A stretch of 64,000 nt of DNA, taken from contig CP107926.1 in the NCBI GenBank assembly GCA_036015235.1, positions 1,054,001 to 1,118,000 of the forward strand, written 5' to 3'. The notes under the pieces were generated by a model. It searched no databases, was not told where the DNA came from, and worked only from the letters and a program-made list of their open reading frames with translations. A program made the position numbers and the translations under genes. Positions 35,720 to 44,583 of the stretch are shown here, one piece after another (position 1 is the first letter of the stretch; each line of letters begins with the position of its first letter). Origin of the DNA: Streptomyces sp. NBC_00433 (GTDB lineage: Bacteria; Actinomycetota; Actinomycetes; Streptomycetales; Streptomycetaceae).

Positions 35720-36828
35720 CCGCGAAGAGCCCCGCTGGGGGCGGCGGCCCCGCCGCGAACGAGACGGCCTTCACCCTGCTGGTCACGAGCGTCCTGGACT
35801 ACGGCATCTTCATGCTCGACCCCGGCGGCCATGTGTCCACCTGGAATGCCGGAGCCGAGCGGATCAAGGGCTACCGGGCCGAGGACATCATCGGCAGGCA
35901 CTTCTCGGTCTTCTACCCTCCCGAGGAGATCGCCGCCCGCAAGCCCCACCTGGAGCTGGAGGCGGCCGTCGCCGACGGCCGGCTGGAGGACGAGGGCTGG
36001 CGCATCCGCAAGGACGGCTCCCGCTTCTGGGCCAACGTCGTGATCACCGCGCTCTTCGACGAGACCGGCGAGCTGCGCGGCTTCGGCAAGGTCACCCGGG
36101 ACATGACCGAGCGCCGTGCCGCAGAGCAGGAACTCACCGACCGCCGCCGCCTTTTCTCCCATCTGGTGCAGGCGCAGGAGCTGGAGCGCCGCCGTATCGC
36201 CTGGGACGTGCACGACGACTCCATCCAGGCCATGGCCGCCGTCAGCATGCGGCTGCAAAGCCTCGCCGAGCGGGCCGGCGAGCCGCACGCTGACGAGCTC
36301 CTCCGGCTCGACGCCTCGGTGCGCGAGGCGGTGGGCCGGCTGCGCAACCTCACCTTCCGGCTCCAGCCGCCCGGCATCGACCGGCACGGCCTGGTCGAGG
36401 TGCTGTCGCAGTACCTCATCGACGTCGTCGGGGGCTGGGGGCTCGAGGCGTCCCTGGACCACGACCTGGCCGGCGAACCGGCTCCCGAGACCGCGATCAC
36501 CATCTTCCGCATCGTGCAGGAGGCGCTGCTGAACGTGCGCAAGCACGCCCGTGCAAGCTCGGTGAGGGTCAGCGTCACGAACGGGAACGGCGGTGTGCTC
36601 GTCCGGGTCGCCGACGACGGCACCGGAGAACCGGCCGCCCCGCACGGGCTGCGCAAGCACTTCGGGCTGCTGGAGATGCGCGAGCGCGCCGAGACCGCCG
36701 GCGGCTGGTGGACGCTGCACAGCGAACCGGGCACCGGCACCACGGTGGAGTTCTGGACGCCCGACCGCCCGGTCGGCGGGCCCCTCGGGAGCCTCGGCTA
36801 CCGGACCGGCTCCCAGGGTCCGCCGTGA
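35716..36828 (+). CDS. PAS-domain sensor histidine kinase (HisKA_3 type)
   Basis: The product is 370 aa from GTG 35716. A PAS domain (20-145) holds FMLDPGGHVSTWNAGAERIKGYRAEDIIGRHFSVFYP and ends with the PAC-like GFGKVTRDMTERR. The dimerisation helix ERRRIAWDVHDDSIQAMAAVSMRLQ carries the phospho-His. The ATPase has QEALLNVRKHA, VADDGTG and HFGLLEMRERAETAGG. There is no transmembrane segment, so it senses a cytoplasmic cue, possibly light, oxygen or redox through PAS. It is the cognate kinase of the overlapping response regulator. Confidence 0.94.
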   Translation: MTAKSPAGGGGPAANETAFTLLVTSVLDYGIFMLDPGGHVSTWNAGAERIKGYRAEDIIGRHFSVFYPPEEIAARKPHLELEAAVADGRLEDEGWRIRKDGSRFWANVVITALFDETGELRGFGKVTRDMTERRAAEQELTDRRRLFSHLVQAQELERRRIAWDVHDDSIQAMAAVSMRLQSLAERAGEPHADELLRLDASVREAVGRLRNLTFRLQPPGIDRHGLVEVLSQYLIDVVGGWGLEASLDHDLAGEPAPETAITIFRIVQEALLNVRKHARASSVRVSVTNGNGGVLVRVADDGTGEPAAPHGLRKHFGLLEMRERAETAGGWWTLHSEPGTGTTVEFWTPDRPVGGPLGSLGYRTGSQGPP

Positions 36829-36963
36829 CCCCGGCCCGCCGTGACGCCCCGGCGCAGAAAACCGGCGCGAAAACCCGGCGCGAAACCCCTTCCGACGAAT
36901 ATGGCATGGCCCCGCAGACCCGGGGTACACAAGTCCCATCAGTCCGCAACCCGAGGTGATGAC

Positions 36964-37854
36964 GTGACGGCAACCACGCAGTCCGCAGGTACGCCCGTTG
37001 GCGAGGCTGTGGCGGCTTCCCCCACAGCCGGGCAGGTCGGTGAGCTTCCCTGGATCGAGGACGCCGCCAAGGTCGCCCCGAAGGACGCGCGGTCGTTGTC
37101 GAAGGTGTTCTTCGACCGGCTGCAGCATGTGGAAGAGGGCACCGCGGAGTATTCCTACGCGCGGAACACCCTGATCGAGATGAACATGTCCCTGGTGCAC
37201 TTCAGCGCCCGCCGCTTCCGGGGCCGCGGCCCCGAGGAGTGGGAGGACATCCTCCAGGTCGGCACCATCGGGCTGATCAAGGCCATCGACCGCTTCGAAC
37301 TGAGCCGCGAGGTGGAGTTCACCACCTTCGCCGTGCCCTACATCGTCGGCGAGATGAAGCGCTTCTTCCGCGACACCACCTGGGCCGTGCACGTACCGCG
37401 CCGCCTCCAGGAGCTGCGGGTCGAGCTGGCCAAGGCCCGCGACCACCTCACCGCCCTCCTGGACGCCCCGCCCAGCGTCGCCGAACTGGCCGCCTACCTC
37501 GAACTCAGCGAGGAAGAGGTCATCGAGGGCCTGGTGGCCTCCAACGGCTACACCGCGGGCAGCATCGACCTGCCCACCGGCGACACCGAGGACACCGGCT
37601 CGGAGGCAGGACGCTCCTACGCGGAGACCCTCGGCGCCTGGGACCCGGCCATGGAGCTCGTCGAGGACTTCCAGACCCTCGCCCCGCTGCTCGGCAAGCT
37701 GAACGAACGCGAGCGCACCATCCTCCAGCTCCGCTTCGGCCAGGAAATGACCCAGGCCGACATCGGCGTGCAGCTCGGCTACTCCCAGATGCACGTCTCC
37801 CGCCTGCTCACCCGCACGCTGAAGAAGCTCCGCAGCGGAATGCTGGCCGGCTAG
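36964..37854 (+). CDS. SigB/SigF-type (group 3) stress sigma factor
   Basis: The product is 296 aa from GTG 36964, preceded by GAGGTGATGAC. Region 2 shows RNTLIEMNMSLVHFSARRFRGRGPEEWEDILQVGTIGLIKAIDRFELSREVEFTTFAVPYIVGEMKRFFRDTTW. Region 3 has VPRRLQEL and PSVAELAAYLELSEEEV. Region 4 has LNERERTILQLRFGQEMTQADIGVQLGYSQMHVSRLLTRTLKKL. This is the developmental/osmotic stress class regulated by RsbW-like anti-sigma factors; the nearby RsbW-like, STAS and two-component genes are plausible upstream controllers. Confidence 0.95.
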   Translation: MTATTQSAGTPVGEAVAASPTAGQVGELPWIEDAAKVAPKDARSLSKVFFDRLQHVEEGTAEYSYARNTLIEMNMSLVHFSARRFRGRGPEEWEDILQVGTIGLIKAIDRFELSREVEFTTFAVPYIVGEMKRFFRDTTWAVHVPRRLQELRVELAKARDHLTALLDAPPSVAELAAYLELSEEEVIEGLVASNGYTAGSIDLPTGDTEDTGSEAGRSYAETLGAWDPAMELVEDFQTLAPLLGKLNERERTILQLRFGQEMTQADIGVQLGYSQMHVSRLLTRTLKKLRSGMLAG

Positions 37855-37868
37855 CCGACCCGGTACGG

Positions 37869-37898
37869 GACGGCCCGCGGCAGGTCCGGCGGGCCGTC
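37869..37898. terminator. hairpin terminator between convergent genes
   Basis: A 10-bp stem (37869-37878 / 37889-37898) with a 10-nt loop, downstream of the sigma gene and of the convergent SDR gene. Confidence 0.6.
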
Positions 37899-37930
37899 TG
37901 GCGGTTTCAGGACCGCTCGGACGGGTGGTT

Positions 37931-38755
37931 TCAGGACGGGTCGAGGGTGAAGGCCCGCGCCGTCTCGAAGTCCGCGCGGTGCGCCTCGTCGTAGGCCGTC
38001 AGGTAGGTGTGCGCGTCGGAGCCGACCGGGACGCGCAGCGGGGTGCGGTCCGCGGCGACGATCCGCAGCACGACCTCCGCGAAATGGTCCGGGTCGCCCA
38101 GGCCGGCGTTGCCCTCCATGCCGCGCAGCCCCTCGCGTACGGGCCCGGTCACGGGGTCGTACGCGGCGACGCGGCCGCGGGCCTCGGTCAGGGAACTGCC
38201 GTAGCGGCTGGCGAACTGGCCGGGTTCGAGGATCGTGACACGGATACCGAGACCGCCCACCTCTGACGCCAGTGCCTGGCTCAGGCCTTCGAGCGCGTGT
38301 TTGGCCGTGACATAGGCCGACAGGCCGGGCAGTGCCATCCGGCCGGCGAGCGACGAGATGTTGACGACGTGGCCGGAGCCCTGGGCCCGCATCAGCGGGA
38401 GGACCAGCCGGGTCAGCCGCCAGGGGCCGACCACCAGGGTTTCCAGCTGCTCGCGCAGTTCCTGGTCGGAGACCTCCTCCACGGCGCCGAAGAGTCCGGT
38501 GCCGGCGTTGTTCACCAGGACGTCCACCCCGCCGAGCCGGTCGACCGCCAGGGCCACGGCGGCTTCGCACTCCCCCGGGTCGCACACGTCGAGGGCGGCC
38601 GTGACGATGCGGTCGGGATACCGGCGCCGGAGCTCGTCCAGGGCCGCCGGTTTGCGGGCCGTCGCGAGAACGGAGTCACCCGCGGCGGCCGCCGCGGCCG
38701 CCAGCGCATGGCCAAGACCCGAAGAACAACCCGTCACCAGCCATCGACGTGCCAT
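37931..38755 (-). CDS. short-chain dehydrogenase/reductase
   Basis: The product is 274 aa from ATG 38755 (AAGGGGGG upstream). Classical SDR motifs: TGCSSGLG cofactor loop, DVCDP, NNAGTG, ISSLAG and the catalytic YVTAK. The Arg in TARKP after the second strand suggests NADP(H). It resembles the oxidoreductases often annotated as retinol dehydrogenase-like. Monocistronic; substrate is unknown. Confidence 0.93.
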   Translation of the reverse strand: MARRWLVTGCSSGLGHALAAAAAAAGDSVLATARKPAALDELRRRYPDRIVTAALDVCDPGECEAAVALAVDRLGGVDVLVNNAGTGLFGAVEEVSDQELREQLETLVVGPWRLTRLVLPLMRAQGSGHVVNISSLAGRMALPGLSAYVTAKHALEGLSQALASEVGGLGIRVTILEPGQFASRYGSSLTEARGRVAAYDPVTGPVREGLRGMEGNAGLGDPDHFAEVVLRIVAADRTPLRVPVGSDAHTYLTAYDEAHRADFETARAFTLDPS

Positions 38756-38948
38756 GGTCCCCCCTTGCCCGGACCCGGCGACCGCGTCCGACCGGGAGCA
38801 CAGGGTCTCACGGCTCCGCGCCCCGCGAAACAGCGCGCGGAAGCGTAGAACACCCGGAGGGGCGTGGTGTCGTGCGCCGCTCAATCCGGCGTACGCGACG
38901 CGGCACCGCCGTCGGAATGGTGAGGCGAGCACCCGCGTTGTCCCCCTG

Positions 38949-39341
38949 ATGAGCGATTCGCACGGAAATCACCCTGTCGACCCCGCGGAGGAGGCCGCCG
39001 CCACCCGCGAGCGCCTGGCGGCGGCGCAGGCGGCCACGAGCGCGCAGATCACGGCCCTGAGCCGGGACTACGAGGGGATAGTCGAGGCCAACGCCCTGAT
39101 CGCGGTCGACGACGAGCACGACCCCGAGGGGTCGAGCACCGCCTTCGAGCGGGCCCACATCGGCTCCCTGCTGGCGCAGGCCCGCGACCACCTCGCCGCT
39201 CTCGACCTGGCGCTGGAGCGGCTCGAAGAAGGCGGCTACGGGCGGTGCGAGGTCTGCGGCGAGCCGATCCCGCCGGAGCGCCTCGAAGTGCTCCCGGCGG
39301 CGGCGACCTGCGTCCGGTGCGCCGCGGCCCGCGCCCGCTGA
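38949..39341 (+). CDS. DksA/TraR-type C4 zinc-finger protein
   Basis: The product is 130 aa. A long charged helix region (residues 10-95; RERLAAAQAATSAQITALSRDYEGIVEANALIAVDDEHDPEGSSTAFERAHI) is followed by CEVCGEPIPPERLEVLPAAATCVRCAA, the zinc finger. Relatives bind the RNA polymerase secondary channel and modify initiation. The acidic DDEHDPEG tip matches the coiled-coil turn of the family. Confidence 0.93.
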   Translation: MSDSHGNHPVDPAEEAAATRERLAAAQAATSAQITALSRDYEGIVEANALIAVDDEHDPEGSSTAFERAHIGSLLAQARDHLAALDLALERLEEGGYGRCEVCGEPIPPERLEVLPAAATCVRCAAARAR

Positions 39342-39470
39342 GCGCCGCCCGGCAGGGGCCGCGGGGTCCGTCCGGCGGAATGCGCCGGGCCCGGCGGGCG
39401 GGGCGGGGCGCGACGCGCGGCGCGTGCGGCGATCGTGGGGAGCGGAAGCTCCCGTGCGAAGGGCGGCACT

Positions 39471-39989
39471 GTGTCGGACAGTCCGGTCCGCGTTCCGGCC
39501 ACCGGCCGGATGCGCGTGCCACTGCAGCGCCTGCTCTTCGGCGGCGTGTACGGAACGGTGCTCGCCAGTTCCCTGGCGTCCGCCCTCGACCACGACAACG
39601 GCAAGCCCAACGCCGGCTACGACGCGCTGTGGATCATGGTGGCGGCGCTGGCGGCGGCCGCGGCCCACGGTTACGCGCACACCATCGCCCACTGGACGGC
39701 CGGCGGGAAGAAGGCCACCGCCGAGAGCATCCGGTCGGTACTGGACGAGTGGCCCCTCGTGGCGGCCGCGCTCCCCACGGTGGCCGCGCTGCTGGGCGCC
39801 GCCGCCGGCTGGTGGAGCGAGGAGGGCGCCGTCGACGTCGCCCTCACCGTCAACACCGCGGCGCTCTTCTGCTGGGGACTGCTGGCCGCCCGCGCGGCGG
39901 GCCAGGGCTGGGGTTCCGCCTGCCGTGTCGGCGCGGTCGACGTCCTGCTCGGCCTCTTCATCGTGAGCGCGAACGCCCTGACCCACTGA
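39471..39989 (+). CDS. membrane protein of unknown function
   Basis: The product is 172 aa if it starts at GTG 39471 (GAAGGGCGG upstream); a GTG at 39435 would add 12 residues. Four to five hydrophobic helices are present; a central basic loop (HWTAGGKKATAESIRSVLDEWP) separates two pairs. His/Tyr residues in AAHGYAHTIAHW might bind metal or haem. No family is recognised. Confidence 0.78.
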   Translation: MSDSPVRVPATGRMRVPLQRLLFGGVYGTVLASSLASALDHDNGKPNAGYDALWIMVAALAAAAAHGYAHTIAHWTAGGKKATAESIRSVLDEWPLVAAALPTVAALLGAAAGWWSEEGAVDVALTVNTAALFCWGLLAARAAGQGWGSACRVGAVDVLLGLFIVSANALTH

Positions 39990-40021
39990 CCCAGCCGCCC
40001 GGCAGGCGCCGGGCCGTACGG

Positions 40022-41074
40022 CTATTCGCGCGCCGAGCGCCGTGCGCGCGTCCGGCGTGGGCCGGCCACGCTCGCCTCCGCGACGGGGGCCGCCCCCTTG
40101 CGCGGCTTGACGCCGGCCTCGCGGGCGGGTGGCGCCGCCTCGTCCGCGCCGCCGCGCCGCGACAGGGCGGCGAGCCGGCAAGCCCGCTCGGCGTTGTAGT
40201 GCGCCCCGACCAGCAGCGCGAGATTGCTGAACCACAGCCACACCAGGAAGGCGACAGCGCCGGACAGCTGGCCGTAGAGCCGGTCGTACGTGCCCAGGCG
40301 GGCGGTGTACGTCGCGAAGCCGGCCGAGGTGAGCAGCCACAGGCCGACCGCCACGCCGCCGCCCGGCGCGGTCGCCCGCAGGCCCCGTGCCGTGGGCGGA
40401 CCCGAGCGGAAGAGGATCAGCACGGTCGCCGCGGCCACGGCGACCAGGACCGGCCAGCGCAGCGCTCGCCATGCCGACACCGCCGGCTTGCCGAGGTGGA
40501 ACAGGTCGCCCGCCCGGTGGGCGAATTCGCCGGTGACGACCACGCAGATGGTGCTGCACGCCAGCAGGACGAGCAGCATGAGCGCGGTGATCACGACGCG
40601 CGGCGCGGCACGCCAGGCGGGCCGGTGGTCGGCGACGCCGTGGATGTGGTGCAGTGCCCGCCGGAAGACCGCGGCATAGCTGCACGCGGCCCAGGCGGCG
40701 CCCGCCCCGCTGACCGCCGCGAGCGAGGTGGTGCCCGAGGCGTCCTCGGCCATGTGCCGCAGCGCGTCGGCCACCAGCGGCCGCGACTGCCCCGGCATCA
40801 GCACTTCGAGCCCGCCGGGGACCCCGCTGCCGTCGGGGCTGCCGGTCAGCCCGACCAGGGACAGGGTCATCAGCAGGGCGGGGAAGAGGGCCAGCACCGC
40901 GTAGTAGGTGAGCGCGGCGGCCCGCTCGGTCGCGTCCTTGTCCCAGGCCGCTGCCAGGGCGCGTACGAGGTTCCTGCACATCCCGAACACCGCGACCACC
41001 CGTGACGCCCGCCGCCGGGGTTTCCCGCCGGACTTCCCCGGCTCGCCGGTCGACACGCCTTCGCCAGTCGCCAC
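40022..41074 (-). CDS. YihY/BrkB family membrane protein
   Basis: The product is 350 aa from GTG 41074 with GGGTGGGGG upstream; the open frame to 41203 has no better start. Six transmembrane helices carry the family pattern: AAALTYYAVLALFPALLMTLSLVGL, WAACSYAAVFRRALHHIHGV, RPAWRAAPRVVITALMLLVLL, TAPGGGVAVGLWLLTSAGFATYTARLGTYDRLYGQLSGAVAFLVWLWFSNLALLVGAHYNAE. The C-terminus is Arg/Ala-rich. Once thought to be RNase BN, the family is now considered a transporter or membrane factor of unclear role. Confidence 0.93.
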   Translation of the reverse strand: MATGEGVSTGEPGKSGGKPRRRASRVVAVFGMCRNLVRALAAAWDKDATERAAALTYYAVLALFPALLMTLSLVGLTGSPDGSGVPGGLEVLMPGQSRPLVADALRHMAEDASGTTSLAAVSGAGAAWAACSYAAVFRRALHHIHGVADHRPAWRAAPRVVITALMLLVLLACSTICVVVTGEFAHRAGDLFHLGKPAVSAWRALRWPVLVAVAAATVLILFRSGPPTARGLRATAPGGGVAVGLWLLTSAGFATYTARLGTYDRLYGQLSGAVAFLVWLWFSNLALLVGAHYNAERACRLAALSRRGGADEAAPPAREAGVKPRKGAAPVAEASVAGPRRTRARRSARE

Positions 41075-41210
41075 TGCTACCCCCACCCGGCCCGAGGCCG
41101 TCCGCACCACACCTGTCGCGGAAGGTCTTCCCCCGTTTCGGCCGGACCAACGTGCCTGGTCGAACCGGGTCGAGGCAGACACCCGTCCGACCGTCCGAGG
41201 CACCTTCGCG

Positions 41211-44200
41211 TCACCCGGCCTCGTCCGCGTCCCGCCGCTGCCCGGCGGCCTCAGCCGGCGCGGGAAGGTCGTCCCATGTCCACGGGAGCGCCGCGCTCCC
41301 GTCCGGCCCGCGTCCGTACGGGATCAGCCGGGCCGGGAGGGCGGCTCCGTCGCTCAGGGCCCGCTCCGTCAGGGCCTCGGCCTCGGCCTGGGCCCCCGCC
41401 TTCGACAGGGCCCGCAGCAGGGCGTCCACGCCCGCGGCGTGGGTGGTGGCGGCGTGCGCGGCGGGATTCCGGTCGAGCAGCGCCCGTACGTCCCGGTCCG
41501 CCCCGGCGTCCATGAGCCCGTGCAGCAGCAAGGCGACGTCCGCGGGATCCGTGAGGTCGGCGTGTGCCACCGGATCGCCGGCGAGCAGCTCGCCGACCGC
41601 TTCCGTGGCGCCCGCCGCCGTCAGGGCGCTGAGCATCATCCCGGCGATGTCCGTGCGGCCCGGCTCCTGGTCCGCCACCGGGTACTGCGCCAGGAGCGCC
41701 GCCCGAGCGGACACCGGGTCCTCCTCCAGCAGGGCGCGCAGGGCCGCAGGGTCGAGCAGGTCCAGCTCCACCGCCATGCGGTCCAGCAGCGTCTTCCTGT
41801 CCTCGGTGGCGCCGAGCTCGCCCAGTTCCCACAGCAGGGACACGAGGCCGACGAGCACGTCGGAGCCGACCTCGACATGTGCGGCGGGGCCGCGCCCCAG
41901 CAGTCCCGCCACCGCGTCGTCGGCCCCGGCACGGCACAGCGATCCGAGCAGCCGGGCCACCCCGTGGGCGCTCTCCAGGTCGGCGGCGGCGGCAGGGTCG
42001 CGCGCCAGCAGGCGGCGCGCGTGCGGGGAGTCCACCGTGACGAGCGCGTCCAGCAGCTCGGCGACCGCCAGGGCGTCGCCGAGGTCCGCCCTGGCGACGA
42101 GGTCGCAGTGCTCGACCAGCTCCGCCGCCGCGTCGTTCGCACCGGCGCGCAGCAGCTCCCTCAGCATCCAGGGGGTCTCGAAGGGGTCGTCCGGGTCCAG
42201 ATACGCCACGGGGCCGCGTGCCAGGAATTCGGCGACGGCCGCGTCGGCTCCGGCGTCGAGCAGCTCCTTCAGTATTCCCGGCAGGCCGTTCCAGCCCGCC
42301 GTGCGGTACAGCCGCACCCGGCCGATCGCTCCCCGGTCCAGCAGCTCCTGGACGATGGCGCCGGCTCCCACCTCGCGCAGCCGCTTCAGCGTGGGGTAGA
42401 GCGTGACGGAGTCGGCGCCGAAGTCCTCAAGACGGCCGATCAGGCCGCGTTGCCGGAGGTCGGCCACGGCCTCCTCGCCGGAGGGTCCCGCTTCCGCGAG
42501 CGCCTCCAGCAGGTCGAACAGGTCGAAAGGATTCCTCAGGGAGCAGTGCGCGGCCGTCCACCGGGCGGCCGTCCCCGCGGGATCGAGCGCGCCGTGCAGG
42601 CGGCGTACCAGCACGGCAGGGGCGGAGGGGGCGCCCGCGAGCACCGCGCGCCGCCACAGGAGGGCCGCATGGCGGCGCAGCCCGCGGTCCCAGGCGGACT
42701 GCCCCAGGCGCAGCAGGTCACCTGGGTCGTCGGCCTGTTCCAGCAGGCCGTCCCAGAGAGCGGCGTCCGGGCGGTGGCCGGCCGGGTGCCCGCGCATGTG
42801 CTGGTCCAGATAGTCGGCGGGCTCGAAGACCGCGGGTGCGCCGGACCGCGACCGCAGCGCGGTGAGCGCGGTGAGCGTACGGACGGCGGTGGGTGTGCCG
42901 TCACCGCGCCTGCCTCCGCTGAGCGAGGACAGGTCCCGCACCTCCCAGCCGGGGTCGCCACTGCGCTGCCTCGCCGAGAGGGCGCCGTCGGCGGCTCGGG
43001 CCAGCAGGGCCGCCCGCATCGGGGCGTGGTGGCCGAGGCGCCGGGCTTCGAGCGACGCGCTGATCAGCGCGTGCTCCGACGGGGTGAAGAAGACGCCGGG
43101 ACCTGAAAGGTAGGCCGCGAGCAGTTGCGGTCCGCCGGTCAGCTGCTGGATGACCCGGCCGTCGTCGCGGCCCGCCTCCAGTGCGTGGCCCATGCGCAGG
43201 TCGTCGGACAGGTCCTCCCACGCCGTCAGGTCGTCGTCGTCCAGGTTCGGCGGCACGGTCAGCCGCAGGGTCAGCGCCGTGTGGCCGAGCAGCGCGGCGG
43301 CCTGGACGTGGCCGGTGCGGTCCGGGTCCGTGATCTCCGTCCAGTAGGGGTGGGTCCACAGCGTGGCGAGCGCCACCACCCCCGGCTCCCGCGCCAGGCA
43401 GCGGTGGAGTGCCTCGGCGGCGGCCTCGCCCTCGGCGCCGAAGAAGAACCGCTGGGCCTCGTTCAGCCACAGCACCGACCCGCTCCCGACCTGGCCGGAG
43501 ACGAGCAGGGACAGCAGGTCGGAGGCGGTGCTCGGCCTGAGCAGGGGCTGCTCGGGGGCGCATTCGAGCAGCGCTTCGTAGAGGGCGCGGGTCTTGCCGG
43601 TCGCCGACTCGCCGGTGAGGACCAGCAGCCGGGGCATTCGGCCGTCGAGCGCCGTGTCGAGCGCGTCGCGGAGCCGCGTGTCGTGCTCGCGGGTCAGGTA
43701 CGGCGTCAGCGGCCGTTCCGCCGCGTCGTCGGACCGGTCACCGGGAAGGGGCGCGCGGTGCACTTCGAGAACGGTCGGCGTGAATCCCCCGACGGGCGGC
43801 GCGGCCGGCGGGTCGCTGCCGCTGGCCTCCTCGCGGAGCAGGTGGCGCAGCGTGGTGTAGGCGGCGTCGTCGCGGGAGCGCGGCTGCACGACGCTGAAGT
43901 GGTCGCCGGGCAGCACTCCGCTGCGGGGAAAGGCGCCCTGTGCGGACGCGCGGGGCACCACGCGGTCGCTCTCTGCGGCGTAGACGGAGAAAGGGATGGG
44001 GCACGTGCGCTCGCTGACCGCCTCGGTGCCGACGATGTCGCGCAGGACGGCCGTGTGGGTGTCGCGGACGTCCTCGTCGAGCGTCCGCAGCTGCCGCTCC
44101 TGCGGGTTGCCCCCCAGGATCTGCCGGCGCGCGCTCCGGGCGATCTCGGAGCCGGCGTTCGGGCAGGCGAAGAGCACGACCCGCCGGATGCGGGTCAGCT

Positions 44201-44522
44201 CCCTGCCGCGGCCCTCGGCGAGCATCCGCACCAGATAGCGCTGGATGACCAGCCCGCCCATGCTGTGCCCGACCAGCACCAGCCGCCGGTCCGCGCCCTC
44301 GATCTCCAGATGTGTCTTCAGGTGGTCGGCGACGGTGCTCAACGAGGGCAGCGCCCGGTCGGGCCGCAGCCGGGTGAAGCCGGTCGCGTATCCGAAGGTC
44401 CCGGTGTCCACGAAGCCCAGGTCCGGGTCGTCGTCGATCAGCGAGGTGAACCGCTTCCAGACCTTCGGCCCCGAGTTGAAGCCATGGACGAACACGACGC
44501 CCAGCCGGCCCCCGTCACCCAT
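41211..44522 (-). CDS. alpha/beta hydrolase - P-loop NTPase - 36-residue-repeat protein (STAND/NLR-like)
   Basis: The product is 1103 aa; GGGGGAGGG precedes ATG 44522. Residues 1-230 are a lipase/PGAP1-like alpha/beta hydrolase: VVFVHGFNSG, nucleophile S87 in LVGHSMGG, D186 (ESDRVVP), H208 (GDHFSV). Residues 270-520 are a P-loop NTPase with Walker A GESATGKT (304-311) and Walker B VLWLNEAQ (350-357); the A and B segments and the ALATLWTHPYW strand resemble a P-loop module seen fused to many effectors in Streptomyces. Residues ~690-1056 contain about ten degenerate 36-residue repeats with consensus LLxRDPxAHADL...LLxALxxAGADxAV. There is no signal or membrane segment. The effector-NTPase-repeat order is that of STAND conflict proteins; the role is inferred. 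Confidence 0.87.
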   Translation of the reverse strand: MGDGGRLGVVFVHGFNSGPKVWKRFTSLIDDDPDLGFVDTGTFGYATGFTRLRPDRALPSLSTVADHLKTHLEIEGADRRLVLVGHSMGGLVIQRYLVRMLAEGRGRELTRIRRVVLFACPNAGSEIARSARRQILGGNPQERQLRTLDEDVRDTHTAVLRDIVGTEAVSERTCPIPFSVYAAESDRVVPRASAQGAFPRSGVLPGDHFSVVQPRSRDDAAYTTLRHLLREEASGSDPPAAPPVGGFTPTVLEVHRAPLPGDRSDDAAERPLTPYLTREHDTRLRDALDTALDGRMPRLLVLTGESATGKTRALYEALLECAPEQPLLRPSTASDLLSLLVSGQVGSGSVLWLNEAQRFFFGAEGEAAAEALHRCLAREPGVVALATLWTHPYWTEITDPDRTGHVQAAALLGHTALTLRLTVPPNLDDDDLTAWEDLSDDLRMGHALEAGRDDGRVIQQLTGGPQLLAAYLSGPGVFFTPSEHALISASLEARRLGHHAPMRAALLARAADGALSARQRSGDPGWEVRDLSSLSGGRRGDGTPTAVRTLTALTALRSRSGAPAVFEPADYLDQHMRGHPAGHRPDAALWDGLLEQADDPGDLLRLGQSAWDRGLRRHAALLWRRAVLAGAPSAPAVLVRRLHGALDPAGTAARWTAAHCSLRNPFDLFDLLEALAEAGPSGEEAVADLRQRGLIGRLEDFGADSVTLYPTLKRLREVGAGAIVQELLDRGAIGRVRLYRTAGWNGLPGILKELLDAGADAAVAEFLARGPVAYLDPDDPFETPWMLRELLRAGANDAAAELVEHCDLVARADLGDALAVAELLDALVTVDSPHARRLLARDPAAAADLESAHGVARLLGSLCRAGADDAVAGLLGRGPAAHVEVGSDVLVGLVSLLWELGELGATEDRKTLLDRMAVELDLLDPAALRALLEEDPVSARAALLAQYPVADQEPGRTDIAGMMLSALTAAGATEAVGELLAGDPVAHADLTDPADVALLLHGLMDAGADRDVRALLDRNPAAHAATTHAAGVDALLRALSKAGAQAEAEALTERALSDGAALPARLIPYGRGPDGSAALPWTWDDLPAPAEAAGQRRDADEAG
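41355..42455 (-). repeat. about ten degenerate 36-residue (108-base) coding repeats
   Basis: Within the STAND-like gene, units start at approximately residues 766, 802, 838, 874, 944, 979 and 1015, each of 36 residues or a few more and built as two helices with an AGAD-type turn; earlier units (690-765) are more diverged. Confidence 0.75.
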
Positions 44523-44583
44523 CCACGCCCTCCCCCACGACGCAATCGCGCCGGGTTCCTACCCAGGCGGCATCGGCCGCGAA

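Noticed and set aside
36923-36928. GGGTAC as a SigB-type -10 for the sigma gene
   Set aside because: It resembles GGGTAT, but no GTTT-like -35 lies 14-16 bases upstream, so autoregulation cannot be supported from sequence.
37903-37937. Two copies of GGTTTCAGGAC near the SDR stop
   Set aside because: Only 11 bases, one copy partly inside the coding end; probably a small local duplication without function.
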